DNA of 13,443 bases from VAUL01 sp964603155 (GCA_964603155.1 CAZRTZ010000064.1:1-13443), one strand, 5' to 3'; numbered from the stretch's first letter, positions 1-8,075 are shown. Numbers and translations are program-made. The notes: a model not told the origin generated them from the sequence alone.

Positions 1-707
1 CCCGGCTCGCCCTCCACGACAAGACGGAGATCGGTGTGCCAGTCCCGATCGGACGAACTGTACTGAAAACCGGCGAGCCGGGCCTCGTCATGCACCCAGC
101 GACGCTTGATCAGGTCGAACAACGAGACTTCCCCCGAGCTCTTGCCGAAAGTCATGTTGTGGATAACGACGAAGGCGGGCGGGGCGAGTTTGCGGACACG
201 GAAGACGACCGGCTTGCCGGGCTCGAAACCTGGGCCGTGGGCCTTGTCGGGTTTGACAGAGTTGAAAATTCGTTCACGATTGTATTGAAACCGATATTGG
301 TAGCCATCCTTTTCAACCCCGTCCAACCCCAGCAGTTCCCCATAGGATTTGGCCACAAAAAGGCCCTGGCCGTCGGTTTTCACTTCAATTTTAGGAAACT
401 CCCTGTCCGCGGGAGCCCCGGCGACACGAGCAGAGAGCATGACCGTTGCATCCTTCACTGGCACTCCTTCAAGGTCAACCACCTGTCCATAAAGAATGAT
501 GTCATTGTTCAGCGCCTTGCTTAAAGCCTCAAAAACCTCCCGTTGCCGAGGGGACAAGCCTCGAGGGGATTCCGCAGAACCTGCCGACCCAATGCTCAGA
601 AACAGCAATAACAGCCAAAGGCATTTCAATCCTGCTCCGGAGAGAGCACTTTCCCCCGGACCATTTCCCTCTGAGGGATTGGGAACTTTCTCAAATCTGC
701 CGCCCAT
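1..707 (-). CDS. Exported protein with carboxypeptidase-regulatory-like N-terminal domain (partial, C-terminus off the left edge)
   Basis: An open frame without stops runs from an ATG at 707 to the window edge, giving at least 235 residues. A hydrophobic stretch (CLWLLLLFLSIGSAGSA, about residues 29-45) followed by ES looks like a Sec signal peptide. The mature start (YGQVVDLEGVPVKDATVML) resembles the beta-sandwich called carboxypeptidase regulatory-like or transthyretin-like. The rest (for example VIHNMTFGKSSGEVSLFDL) I do not recognise. The ATG has a good ribosome site (AGAGG, 7 bases upstream). It puts about 28 residues before the hydrophobic core, so an in-frame TTG at 629, preceded by GGAG, is a plausible alternative giving a compact signal peptide. 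It lies 43 bases after the giant gene with no hairpin between them, so the two are probably co-transcribed and share riboswitch control. The function is unknown; a secreted or surface partner of the giant protein is an inference. Confidence 0.8.
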   Translation of the reverse strand, partial: MGGRFEKVPNPSEGNGPGESALSGAGLKCLWLLLLFLSIGSAGSAESPRGLSPRQREVFEALSKALNNDIILYGQVVDLEGVPVKDATVMLSARVAGAPADREFPKIEVKTDGQGLFVAKSYGELLGLDGVEKDGYQYRFQYNRERIFNSVKPDKAHGPGFEPGKPVVFRVRKLAPPAFVVIHNMTFGKSSGEVSLFDLIKRRWVHDEARLAGFQYSSSDRDWHTDLRLVVEGEP

Positions 708-750
708 TAAGTTACCTCTCCGCCTCAAAAAACTGTGCATTTCCCCTCCA

Positions 751-3700
751 CTATCTCCAAGACCGCCCCAAGGACATGTCATCAACGAGGCGACTCCAAT
801 AATTCTGTTCAACGATGATATCCGAACGAAATTGACGACTATGGGAATAGCGTTTCTCATTGTACCCGAAGGAGAAAAGGTCGACGGCGGCATCAAACAC
901 CGAATCAGCGTCTCTCACTGCACCGAGAGCCCTCGTTCTCGATTGAGCACAGAAAGAAAATGCCTCAAAAGAGTCTCGCGGCAACTGCAGAAACCGGCGC
1001 TCCCCTGCCAAGGGGATAACCTTCGAATCCTGATAAAAACCAACGGCAGGAGGCGTCGGCGGATATGTTTCCAAATCCCCCTGGTAGCCATAACCTTCAG
1101 AGCCATCGGGACGCGTCAGATTGTTGTATTCCCACGTGGGCTGCTGCAACGTATTCCCCACCAACGCATAATCTGACAGGTTATAGTAATTGATAGTCTT
1201 CTGTGCCCTCCCTGTGACTTCTTCCAGGTAGGGGCGCCCCGAAACCGAATCAGGATATCGAGCCAGAATGTCTGGCGTGCGCAATTCAAACGACCTTAGA
1301 CCCGGGGAAAACTCTTTCTGCTCATACAACCCAGCCGATAACGCCGCCTGGCTGGCGACATAGGTATGCACCAGTCCCAGAGCGCCAAGCCGCAGGGCTT
1401 CGCCGGCGACCACGTTCCCCTGGCTGTGCGCCAACAGCCGCACCTTGCCGGCATGCTCTCCCTGCAGCCGCTCCAGAACCCCCTTGAGCGCCGCGGCCGA
1501 CTGCCAGGCGATGAACTCGCTGCGATCGTAGTTGACCAGGAAATCCCAGGACGGCAGGGTCCGGCATGGCCAGTCGAACAGGCCGACCTTCCCCCGGTAG
1601 CCCTGCCACCACAAACGCTTGAAGACCGTCTCCGCCCAGCGCCGCTTCTCCCACGTCTGCATGTTCCAGCCATGGACGAAAAGGACGTAATCGCTCCCCT
1701 CTGGCCGATAGTGACCGAACCGTGAGGCCCCTACGGCCATCCCTTCGGGATTGACCGCCGGCCGGACCGGGGCGTCCTCCCCTTCCCCCGCCAGCGAGAC
1801 GACGAAGTGATCGTAGAACCAGGATGGGTCGACCAGTTCCAGCTCGATCTGTCGAGTTACGACGGGAAGCCCCTGGTAGCTGACCGTCAACACGAGTCGC
1901 CCCTTGCCGGGCATGCGTCCTTCAAACAAAAAGTAGTTGTTTTTGTCCGCCTCGATCTTGTCAGCAGGTAAAACTGCCTGCAGCTTTCCAACAGCCGCCA
2001 AGAGTCTAAGCATAATCTGCTGATCAGGCTGATCCGGCGTCGACCCGTTCCCCGGAAGCCCCAGGTAGCCGTCGGAGAGGTTGACCGCCGGGAAGAGATT
2101 GAGCATCGGTTGTACCTGATCGTCGGCAGTCAACAGCTTGACCGAATAGGTCAAGGCCCCGGGGCGCGCCGCAACGCCGAGCCGGATGTGCAGCCGGGCG
2201 AAATCCTCCAGGTCGCGCCGGCAGGCAATGATGGCATCACGGCTGTCGTCGCCGCTTGCGGCATCGTCCTCGACCGGCAGACCGTCTTCTTCGTGCTGGT
2301 AATCGTGATCGTTGTTGACCCAGAACACGGCGCTTTCATCGCCTGCCGACTGGAAGTCGATGACGCGGTCGCGGTTGCCGTCCACGGCCATATCGATATC
2401 CAGCACCGTCAGGGGCAGCCGGTCGGTCACCGCACCGCCGTCAACCGGGAAGAAGGTGGCAGTCAGCATATCGCCCTGAATACCGGCGCTTTCGGCAAGC
2501 CCTTCGAGATAGAGCGGGATGATCGCCGGAAACGCACTCACCGGTTCGGGAGGATCGCCCGGCTTGAATTCGACCCATTGGTCGTTTTTCCGATAATAGA
2601 TGCGCAACCTGGCCGGAGCATTCGCCACGACCTGCCAGCTGCCGCCTCGGCCGCCGCTGTCGTCGATCTGCAGCCAGGCCCGCTTCAATTCGTCATCAGC
2701 TTCGACGATCGACGGTGTGGCGGCGTCCGGGAGAGTTTTGGCCGGGTCGGCTTCCTTTTCGTCGAAATCACTGTTAAGGAGCACAAAGGCTCCAACCTGG
2801 TCTTCGACGGCATCGGGAAGCCCGTCGATGCGCAGGTCGACGGCCGCGGTCCGCTGCAGCAGGGGGATTCTGCCGCTATAGATCGCGTTGGCCTCGCCGA
2901 CATTGTTGAGCAGGACCTGGAGCTCATAGTTGGCCTTGGGGTCGAACCAGTAACCGGCCGGGAAGGTAACCGCTGCCGCTCCCGACGTCCCTGCCGGCAG
3001 CGTATCCCACAGCTCGCCGTTGCGTAGCAGCAGCACCTGGGCCTGATTGGCCACATAAGCGACCGGCTCGATGACAAAACCGAAGGACAGATCGCGTTGG
3101 GCGATCCCTTGCGCATTGACCAGGGCCGTGACCGCGGAAGGCACCCGGACCGAAGCCCCCCAGACTGGAACCGTGCGCCGCACCGGACCGATGGCGACCT
3201 CCACAGCCGGCTCGAGGCTGCCACAGCCAGCACAGCTATTGATGAGGCGCGGCAGGGTTCTGAGTGCCGCCGACTCGATGGCGACATCGTTGAGGCCGGC
3301 CGGCAGAGTGACGTCCGTCTGGTAGAGCCAAGGCAGTTCCTGGCTGTTGTTGAGAGGCGCTGCCCGCATCGCCGGGCGGCCGGCAACGGTCACCACAGAG
3401 GGGGCGGCCAGCGAGAAGGCGCCGCTGCCGGCTACCAGGTTGCAAACCCGGGGAGAATCCGGGCAGCTTCTCACATCCCCGCCGATGGCGACGACCGGAG
3501 CTTCGGCGAGCAGATACGATTTGACCTGCAACAACCCAGCACGATCGGCCGGACGGGCATCGACATTGCGACCGGACGCGTCGAGACGCTGCTGATAGTT
3601 GAGAACCAGGCGGCTCTCCGGCGGAGACGGTTTCGTGCAGGATGCGAACGGATTGCTGTAATGCACCCAACCAAACCTCTGCTCCGCGCCATTGCCGGCA

Positions 3701-6700
3701 AAGGTCGCGGTCACAGGATAAGCGGCATACGGCACGCCACCCAGGACGACCCCGGACAAAGCACCTCCATCGGAGCGACTGACCACCTGAACCTGAGCCG
3801 CTGCGGCACACTCGCCGTAAACCGGGGCACGCTGCCGGCAGAGCGTGTCGCCAAGCAGAACGGCATTGCGCTCCGCTTCGGCCAGCGCGGGCGGATTCTG
3901 GCAACCGGAGGAGGCAGCGGGCTGCACCGCCCCGGCGGTGAACGTCACCGGGTGATTGGCCACGGCATTGCCAAAGCGATCCTTGAGCAGCACCAGGGCA
4001 TCCCCTGAATAGCTGAACACTTCGCCGCGCAGATTATGACCGTAGGCCCTGGTCTGCTGCGGGTCGGGAAGGCCGGCAAAGCCGAATACCGCGATCGGCG
4101 CCGACAGGCTGGCCAGAGAGCCGGAGAGCAGCCGGGCATCGATCAGATTCTCGCCGGCCAGATTCGCCTGCCGGTCTCCTGAGCGGACAAACACCACCGG
4201 ATTGGCAGCCGTCTGCTCTCCCGGAACGAAACGGACCCGGGCCAGACCGTCGCGGCCGCTGATCACCGTGAGCGTCACAACCCGCGACGCAGGCTGCTGG
4301 CGGTCATCGATGAACCAGCCGCCACCGCTGCGCACGGTGAAGGTGACCAGGGCTCCGGAAACCGGCACCCCGGCGGCATCACGGACCATGGCCATCACCG
4401 GACCTGGCAACTCTTCGCCGGCCGTAGCCAGGCGCAGTTCTGGCGGGGTCACACCAACCAGCGTAAAAGCCTGGAGGGGATCCTCGTTGGGTGGGCCGTT
4501 GAACGGCTCGGACAGGATAGCGGCGACCTCCGCCGGCCAATCACGGCGCCCGAGAACGGTTTGCCCCCCGGCGAGACCTCCCGAGAGCATGTAGCCGGCT
4601 TCTCCGGTTGCCGGGTTCTCCTTGAGATAGCCGATACCGCGCCAGGCATGGAATGTCACCGGGGATGAAGGTACGTGCACGCGCAGACCGTCATTGACGG
4701 CCGCCAAAATGTCAGTCACCACCGCTTCCTCAAGGGGCAATCCCGGCAACAGAGCGGCTGCGTTGCCGGCATCGATGGTCAGGATTGGCAGCCCCCCTCC
4801 CCTGACCAGTCCCAGGAGCCTTGCCGTCGACATCGCCTCCACGGCGAATTCATTCACGAAGAGCCGGTGCTCGTGGACCGATCCGGACAGAGCCGACAAC
4901 TCCATGAACGCTTTCACCCTGGCCGGTTCCGCCGCCACCCTGGGGACGGCAGAGACTCGCCGCAGGTCGGCATCGATAAACAGCCCCTCCCATTCGGCCG
5001 ACAGCAACACCCCCGCCAGCTGTTCGGTCCGCAGCATGCCGCCGACCCGGACGCAGGTCGGGAAAGGGCGCGCCAGAGCAAGGTTGAACAGATCGCCCAG
5101 AGTGGTCTCGTCGCGATCCCAGGCCGCGACATAAGCCAGCGCGCTGCGGAACAGGCGGTCTGTCGCCGGGCTTGCCGGTGCACCGGGAAGCGGTGGGAGT
5201 GCGTTCTGGGCGACGATGCCGAGCAGCAGAGGATAACCGGCTGTGACGCTGTCGCTGCCGGCAAGCTGTCCCGCCGGGCCGAGAAAACCGACCGTCAGGT
5301 CGAAATCGTCGCCTGGGGTCAACCCTGACTGACCGACGGCCCGCGTTTCCCCATCGACAAGCAAGGCGGGCCGTAACCGCACCAGGTAGGGCGGGGTATT
5401 GTCCAGGCCGGCCCAGAGGTTGATCGTCTCCTGGTCGGCCACCGTTTCCGGGAGATAGCCGATCATGACTTTGCGGTTGGAAAGCTGGGGGAGCGGTATG
5501 GTCAGGTCGAACAGGGTCTCATCGCCGTCACGGGCGGAAAATCGCACCTGATGCAGCAACTCCGGGGGGAGGGCCGTATATTCGGCGGTCACGCCGACCT
5601 CCACGAACTGCAGCGAGGAAGGCAGGATACCAAGGGACGATGGTGCATGGCCGAGCGTGTGAAGTGTATCGGCAAAGCCCGCCCCGGGATGGTTTGCCGC
5701 CAGGAAGACTTCGCTCTCTTGCGCCAGGAGTTCGAGAGGCGTTTCCTCACGCGGCACGGCAAGGTAGTGATCGCGAAAGCCCTGCAGAGGGGATCCCTCC
5801 TGGGCGAACAGGTCGATGGCGTTGTCGGAGCCGTCCAGGCCGGTCTTGATGCTGGTATCGAGCGGCACCCAGATCTTCCCGGCCTCGTCGGCGACGATTC
5901 CGCGGTAGTCGGCATAGGGGACCAGGGCCTCGACCCACAGGTGTTCGATGCGCAGGTTGACGATTCGACCTGCGGCGTAGACCGGTTCGCAGGGGATTCC
6001 GGCCGACCGGTAGAAATCCAGCAACTGGTGGGGATCGGTGATCCCGGTCATGGCTGCCGCGCTGCGCAGATCGGGGAAGAATTCCATGACACCGCGCACA
6101 TAGCGAGCAGGATAACCGCTGGCACGCAACATGGAGATGAGCAGGCTGGCCTGGTCGGCCGCATTGCCGCTGCGCTGGCGCAGCGTCTCCTCAGCGCCTT
6201 TCATGCACCCCCAGTACCATTCGGTACGGATATTGGTGCGCACCCAGTTGTAGATGGCTGCCGGATCCCAATGGATTCGGCCGGCATCACCGGCAATCTG
6301 CCTGATCTGTTCGACAATCGGCGCAGACAAAGGCGCTTCCGGGGTGGCAGCAAGGTCGGCAGGATCAGGTGCCGGACTGCTCGTCAAGCGATAGGCGGGG
6401 GTAATCCCCGGCGTGGCGGCAGGCAAACGCGCGGGCAGATTCGGCCGGGCATAAGGGAGCGCACCGACAATTTGCGCTGGACGTGACTCGACCAGTGGCG
6501 TTAGAGCCTCGCGCAGCTCGGCAAGCACCTCCCGGTCGATGACCGCAGCGCCGGCAGCCTGCCGCAACAGCGTCAACAGCCGGTTCATCTTCGACTGGTA
6601 GTGATCGACAGCAAGCCGGTGCCGCAGTTTTTGCTCTTCCCCCATCCCCCGCAAGAGCTCCCCTCTCTGCCGCATACGCTCGGTCATCAAAAGATGACCG

Positions 6701-6918
6701 GCCTGCAACTGCAGGTGCAAATCCTCAAGCTGCCCCTTTTCATCAACCCCCGGGGAGTTTGCACGGACCGACTCGATTTGTTTTGTGAGCGTGAGAATCT
6801 GCTCGACGGTATTTCGCAAAGAGCCCTCCAGGCCGGGCTGCTCCGCGAAACCCCTGGTGACTCCTCCTGCCAACTGCAGCAACAAGGCGGCGCACAAGGC
6901 CGCAAGCCATCTGGCCAC
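751..6918 (-). CDS. Giant secreted multidomain protein: coiled coil, transglutaminase-like (pseudoenzyme?), Ig-like segments, C-terminal alpha/beta hydrolase
   Basis: The protein has 2055 residues and starts at GTG 6918, with GGAG 5 bases upstream. Residues 1-25 form a Sec signal peptide (cleavage likely at GFA/EQ). Residues about 28-125 are charged and heptad-like, probably coiled coil. Residues about 200-360 match the transglutaminase-like fold: GNAADQA at 251-257, HLWVEA with His326, and WVPLD with Asp354. The catalytic Cys position (expected G-x-C-x-D) holds Ala253. Around 820-925 and from 970 onward are Big_1/Ig-like strands (VSGALVTFTV, ANHPVTFTAG). An acidic stretch around 1505-1580 (DGNRDRVID, NNDHDYQHEED) may bind calcium. 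Residues about 1735-2050 form an alpha/beta hydrolase: oxyanion-type HGWN at 1749-1752, nucleophile elbow AHSQG with Ser1832, likely acid Asp1916 (LSDYAL) and likely base His2026 (YSHSRQF). It is first in an operon behind a cyclic-dinucleotide riboswitch. Substrate and exact location are unknown; a surface or released lipase/esterase-like enzyme is an inference. Confidence 0.92.
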   Translation of the reverse strand: MARWLAALCAALLLQLAGGVTRGFAEQPGLEGSLRNTVEQILTLTKQIESVRANSPGVDEKGQLEDLHLQLQAGHLLMTERMRQRGELLRGMGEEQKLRHRLAVDHYQSKMNRLLTLLRQAAGAAVIDREVLAELREALTPLVESRPAQIVGALPYARPNLPARLPAATPGITPAYRLTSSPAPDPADLAATPEAPLSAPIVEQIRQIAGDAGRIHWDPAAIYNWVRTNIRTEWYWGCMKGAEETLRQRSGNAADQASLLISMLRASGYPARYVRGVMEFFPDLRSAAAMTGITDPHQLLDFYRSAGIPCEPVYAAGRIVNLRIEHLWVEALVPYADYRGIVADEAGKIWVPLDTSIKTGLDGSDNAIDLFAQEGSPLQGFRDHYLAVPREETPLELLAQESEVFLAANHPGAGFADTLHTLGHAPSSLGILPSSLQFVEVGVTAEYTALPPELLHQVRFSARDGDETLFDLTIPLPQLSNRKVMIGYLPETVADQETINLWAGLDNTPPYLVRLRPALLVDGETRAVGQSGLTPGDDFDLTVGFLGPAGQLAGSDSVTAGYPLLLGIVAQNALPPLPGAPASPATDRLFRSALAYVAAWDRDETTLGDLFNLALARPFPTCVRVGGMLRTEQLAGVLLSAEWEGLFIDADLRRVSAVPRVAAEPARVKAFMELSALSGSVHEHRLFVNEFAVEAMSTARLLGLVRGGGLPILTIDAGNAAALLPGLPLEEAVVTDILAAVNDGLRVHVPSSPVTFHAWRGIGYLKENPATGEAGYMLSGGLAGGQTVLGRRDWPAEVAAILSEPFNGPPNEDPLQAFTLVGVTPPELRLATAGEELPGPVMAMVRDAAGVPVSGALVTFTVRSGGGWFIDDRQQPASRVVTLTVISGRDGLARVRFVPGEQTAANPVVFVRSGDRQANLAGENLIDARLLSGSLASLSAPIAVFGFAGLPDPQQTRAYGHNLRGEVFSYSGDALVLLKDRFGNAVANHPVTFTAGAVQPAASSGCQNPPALAEAERNAVLLGDTLCRQRAPVYGECAAAAQVQVVSRSDGGALSGVVLGGVPYAAYPVTATFAGNGAEQRFGWVHYSNPFASCTKPSPPESRLVLNYQQRLDASGRNVDARPADRAGLLQVKSYLLAEAPVVAIGGDVRSCPDSPRVCNLVAGSGAFSLAAPSVVTVAGRPAMRAAPLNNSQELPWLYQTDVTLPAGLNDVAIESAALRTLPRLINSCAGCGSLEPAVEVAIGPVRRTVPVWGASVRVPSAVTALVNAQGIAQRDLSFGFVIEPVAYVANQAQVLLLRNGELWDTLPAGTSGAAAVTFPAGYWFDPKANYELQVLLNNVGEANAIYSGRIPLLQRTAAVDLRIDGLPDAVEDQVGAFVLLNSDFDEKEADPAKTLPDAATPSIVEADDELKRAWLQIDDSGGRGGSWQVVANAPARLRIYYRKNDQWVEFKPGDPPEPVSAFPAIIPLYLEGLAESAGIQGDMLTATFFPVDGGAVTDRLPLTVLDIDMAVDGNRDRVIDFQSAGDESAVFWVNNDHDYQHEEDGLPVEDDAASGDDSRDAIIACRRDLEDFARLHIRLGVAARPGALTYSVKLLTADDQVQPMLNLFPAVNLSDGYLGLPGNGSTPDQPDQQIMLRLLAAVGKLQAVLPADKIEADKNNYFLFEGRMPGKGRLVLTVSYQGLPVVTRQIELELVDPSWFYDHFVVSLAGEGEDAPVRPAVNPEGMAVGASRFGHYRPEGSDYVLFVHGWNMQTWEKRRWAETVFKRLWWQGYRGKVGLFDWPCRTLPSWDFLVNYDRSEFIAWQSAAALKGVLERLQGEHAGKVRLLAHSQGNVVAGEALRLGALGLVHTYVASQAALSAGLYEQKEFSPGLRSFELRTPDILARYPDSVSGRPYLEEVTGRAQKTINYYNLSDYALVGNTLQQPTWEYNNLTRPDGSEGYGYQGDLETYPPTPPAVGFYQDSKVIPLAGERRFLQLPRDSFEAFSFCAQSRTRALGAVRDADSVFDAAVDLFSFGYNEKRYSHSRQFRSDIIVEQNYWSRLVDDMSLGRSWR

Positions 6919-6963
6919 TTTCCCTCCCCTTGCATCGCATCAGCCTGCACATGGCAAGCGCAT

Positions 6964-7009
6964 AAAAAAAAACCGGGCCGCCAAAAGGTGGTTACCCTTG
7001 GCAGCCCGG
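6964..7009 (-). terminator. Intrinsic terminator of the riboswitch expression platform
   Basis: On the minus strand a 12-base-pair stem (7009-6998 with 6984-6973, one G-T pair) encloses a 13-base loop and is followed by nine T residues (6972-6964). It lies about 45 bases before the giant gene's start. Its 5' arm is also the 3' end of the GEMM aptamer (CCGGGCTGCC, 7009-7000), so aptamer and terminator exclude each other. If ligand stabilises the aptamer, read-through follows (ON switch). The direction is inferred from the overlap. Confidence 0.85.
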
Positions 7010-7080
7010 CCGTCTTCATCAGAAACGAAGACCCGAAGCTTTCCGCCCTCCCCTCACGAGAAGTTTGGCTTTGCGGGAAT
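6995..7080 (-). promoter_or_regulatory. GEMM-I cyclic-dinucleotide riboswitch aptamer
   Basis: Read on the minus strand, the leader follows the GEMM-I plan. GCCAAAC is followed by stem P1b (7063-7058 with 7053-7048) closed by a GNRA loop GTGA (7057-7054). Then comes the GGCGGAAAGC core strand (7047-7038). Stem P2 is GTCTTC (7032-7027) paired with GAAGAC (7017-7012). The 3' core GGCCGGGCTGCC ends at 7000. The pair numbered 21-46 in the Vibrio Vc2 RNA (G-C there) is C (7068) and G (7043) here, a compensatory swap that I also recall from Geobacter cGAMP-type (GEMM-Ib) RNAs. The ligand-discriminating position 20 reads as G (7069), which by family knowledge favours c-di-GMP; A20 marks cGAMP sensors. 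The outer 5' strand fits less well: the G14-C93 pair is missing in an ungapped alignment, or one base is deleted. The aptamer call is strong; the ligand is less certain. Confidence 0.85.
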
Positions 7081-7082
7081 CT

Positions 7083-7138
7083 ATTAAATAAAAAGAAAAC
7101 TAATGTGGGTAAATAAATGCTGAAAAAGTGATTGTCAA
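7083..7138 (-). promoter_or_regulatory. Candidate promoter(s) of the riboswitch/giant-protein operon
   Basis: Two sigma70-like options lie between the upstream cytochrome terminator and the aptamer. The first is TTGACA (7138-7133), a 17-base spacer, then a weak TATTTA (7115-7110). The second is TTTACC (7113-7108), a long 19-base spacer, then TTTAAT (7088-7083), which would start transcription right at the aptamer. The region is AT-rich compared with its surroundings. I cannot choose between them from sequence alone. Confidence 0.4.
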
Positions 7139-7158
7139 GCAGAATTTTTTCGGGAGGC

Positions 7159-7190
7159 AAAAAAACGGGGCCGGCACAAGGCCGGCCCCG
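7159..7190 (-). terminator. Intrinsic terminator of the dodecaheme cytochrome gene
   Basis: A perfect 10-base-pair GC stem (7190-7181 with 7175-7166), 5-base loop, followed on the minus strand by seven T residues (7165-7159). It lies 22 bases after the cytochrome stop codon and just before the TTGACA of the next transcription unit, so it insulates the riboswitch operon from cytochrome transcription. Confidence 0.93.
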
Positions 7191-7212
7191 CGGGTTCAAC
7201 AAGATTGCAGAA

Positions 7213-8016
7213 TTACTTCTTCGGCTGCTTCTTCTCTTTCGGCCAGTTGTTCAGGTCGTGCGCGATGTTGTGGCACTGACCGCATTTCGGGAACTTCTCG
7301 TGCATCGGGCCGTGCGGCAGGCCGTGGCAGTCGGAGCACTTGGGCACGGTCTTGTGCTTGTTGGCATGGCAGGTGACGCAAGCAATCTGGCTGTGCTTGG
7401 CCTTGCTGGCCGCCAGCTGGGCATTGACGTTGCCATGGCAGGAACCGCACATCTTCGAGGCGGTCGTCGGCGCATAGGCCAGTTCCAGCGGCTTGTGCGG
7501 CTTGTGGCAGGTCGCGCAGTCGGCCTGAGTCATCTCGTTGGAGTGCGGCTTGTGGCAATCGAGGCACTTGGGAATCGCCCCGTGCTGGTTGTGGCAGAAG
7601 TTGCAGGAGAGCTGGGTGTGTTTGCTCGGGTTGCCGGCCAGGTCGCGACCGGGGTTGCCGTGGCAGGAGACGCAGACTTCCTTCTGCTCGCCGGAAAGCA
7701 CAACCTTCAGCGGCTGATGCGGATTGTGGCAGCCGAGGCAGTTGAACTTCTCCTGGAAGTGCGGCTGGCCCTCGTGGCAGTTGCTGCACTTGGGGATGTT
7801 CTTGGCCGACTTGGGACGATGCCCCTCGTGGCAGGCCAGACAATCGATGGCCGTCTTGTGCTTAGACCCGTTGGCCTCGATCTGCGCCGGCTGCACGTCA
7901 TGACATTTGACGCAGTCGGCAGGGGACAGGGTCGGCTGAGCGGCCAGGGCCGAACCGGCAAAACCGGCAACCAGCAGAGCACCTGCCAGAATGCTCATCC
8001 ACTTCTTCATCGACAT
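7213..8016 (-). CDS. Dodecaheme c-type cytochrome made of three tetraheme repeats
   Basis: 267 residues starting at ATG 8016, with a perfect AAGGAGG site 7 bases upstream (8030-8024). A Sec signal peptide ends near residue 25 (GSALA/AQ). There are twelve CXXCH haem-binding motifs, with the first Cys at 35, 59, 77, 93, 115, 138, 151, 167, 190, 213, 227 and 245. Thirteen further histidines lie outside the motifs, enough for bis-histidine ligation of all twelve haems. The motifs fall into three tandem units of four haems (about residues 35-114, 115-189 and 190-267). Corresponding landmarks recur every 74-80 residues: SKHK/SKHT/AKHS, then paired CXXCH near PH motifs. The C-terminus is lysine-rich. 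The likely role is multi-electron transfer in the periplasm or at the outer surface during metal reduction. It has its own promoter and terminator, so it is monocistronic. I cannot assign a named Geobacter cytochrome. Confidence 0.95.
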   Translation of the reverse strand: MSMKKWMSILAGALLVAGFAGSALAAQPTLSPADCVKCHDVQPAQIEANGSKHKTAIDCLACHEGHRPKSAKNIPKCSNCHEGQPHFQEKFNCLGCHNPHQPLKVVLSGEQKEVCVSCHGNPGRDLAGNPSKHTQLSCNFCHNQHGAIPKCLDCHKPHSNEMTQADCATCHKPHKPLELAYAPTTASKMCGSCHGNVNAQLAASKAKHSQIACVTCHANKHKTVPKCSDCHGLPHGPMHEKFPKCGQCHNIAHDLNNWPKEKKQPKK

Positions 8017-8061
8017 GATTACGCCTCCTTGGCTTTGGTAAGAAAACGCCGTATCAACCCT

Positions 8062-8075
8062 GGCAGCACGCTGCC
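8062..8075. repeat. Perfect inverted repeat in the cytochrome 5' leader
   Basis: GGCAGC (8062-8067), a 2-base spacer, then GCTGCC (8070-8075). It lies between the predicted cytochrome promoter and its ribosome site, about 20-35 bases into the transcript. It could be an operator or a small leader hairpin; nothing further is visible. Confidence 0.4.

Noticed and set aside
2110..6486. Several plus-strand open frames of 200-311 residues (2110-3027, 3097-4008, 4675-5328, 5551-6486)
   Set aside because: All are antisense to the giant gene and show no domains, signal peptides or ribosome sites.
6880..6918. Lipobox (LAALC) in the giant protein's signal peptide
   Set aside because: The cysteine is at residue 9, too early for a lipoprotein signal; a normal signal-peptidase site near residue 25 fits better.
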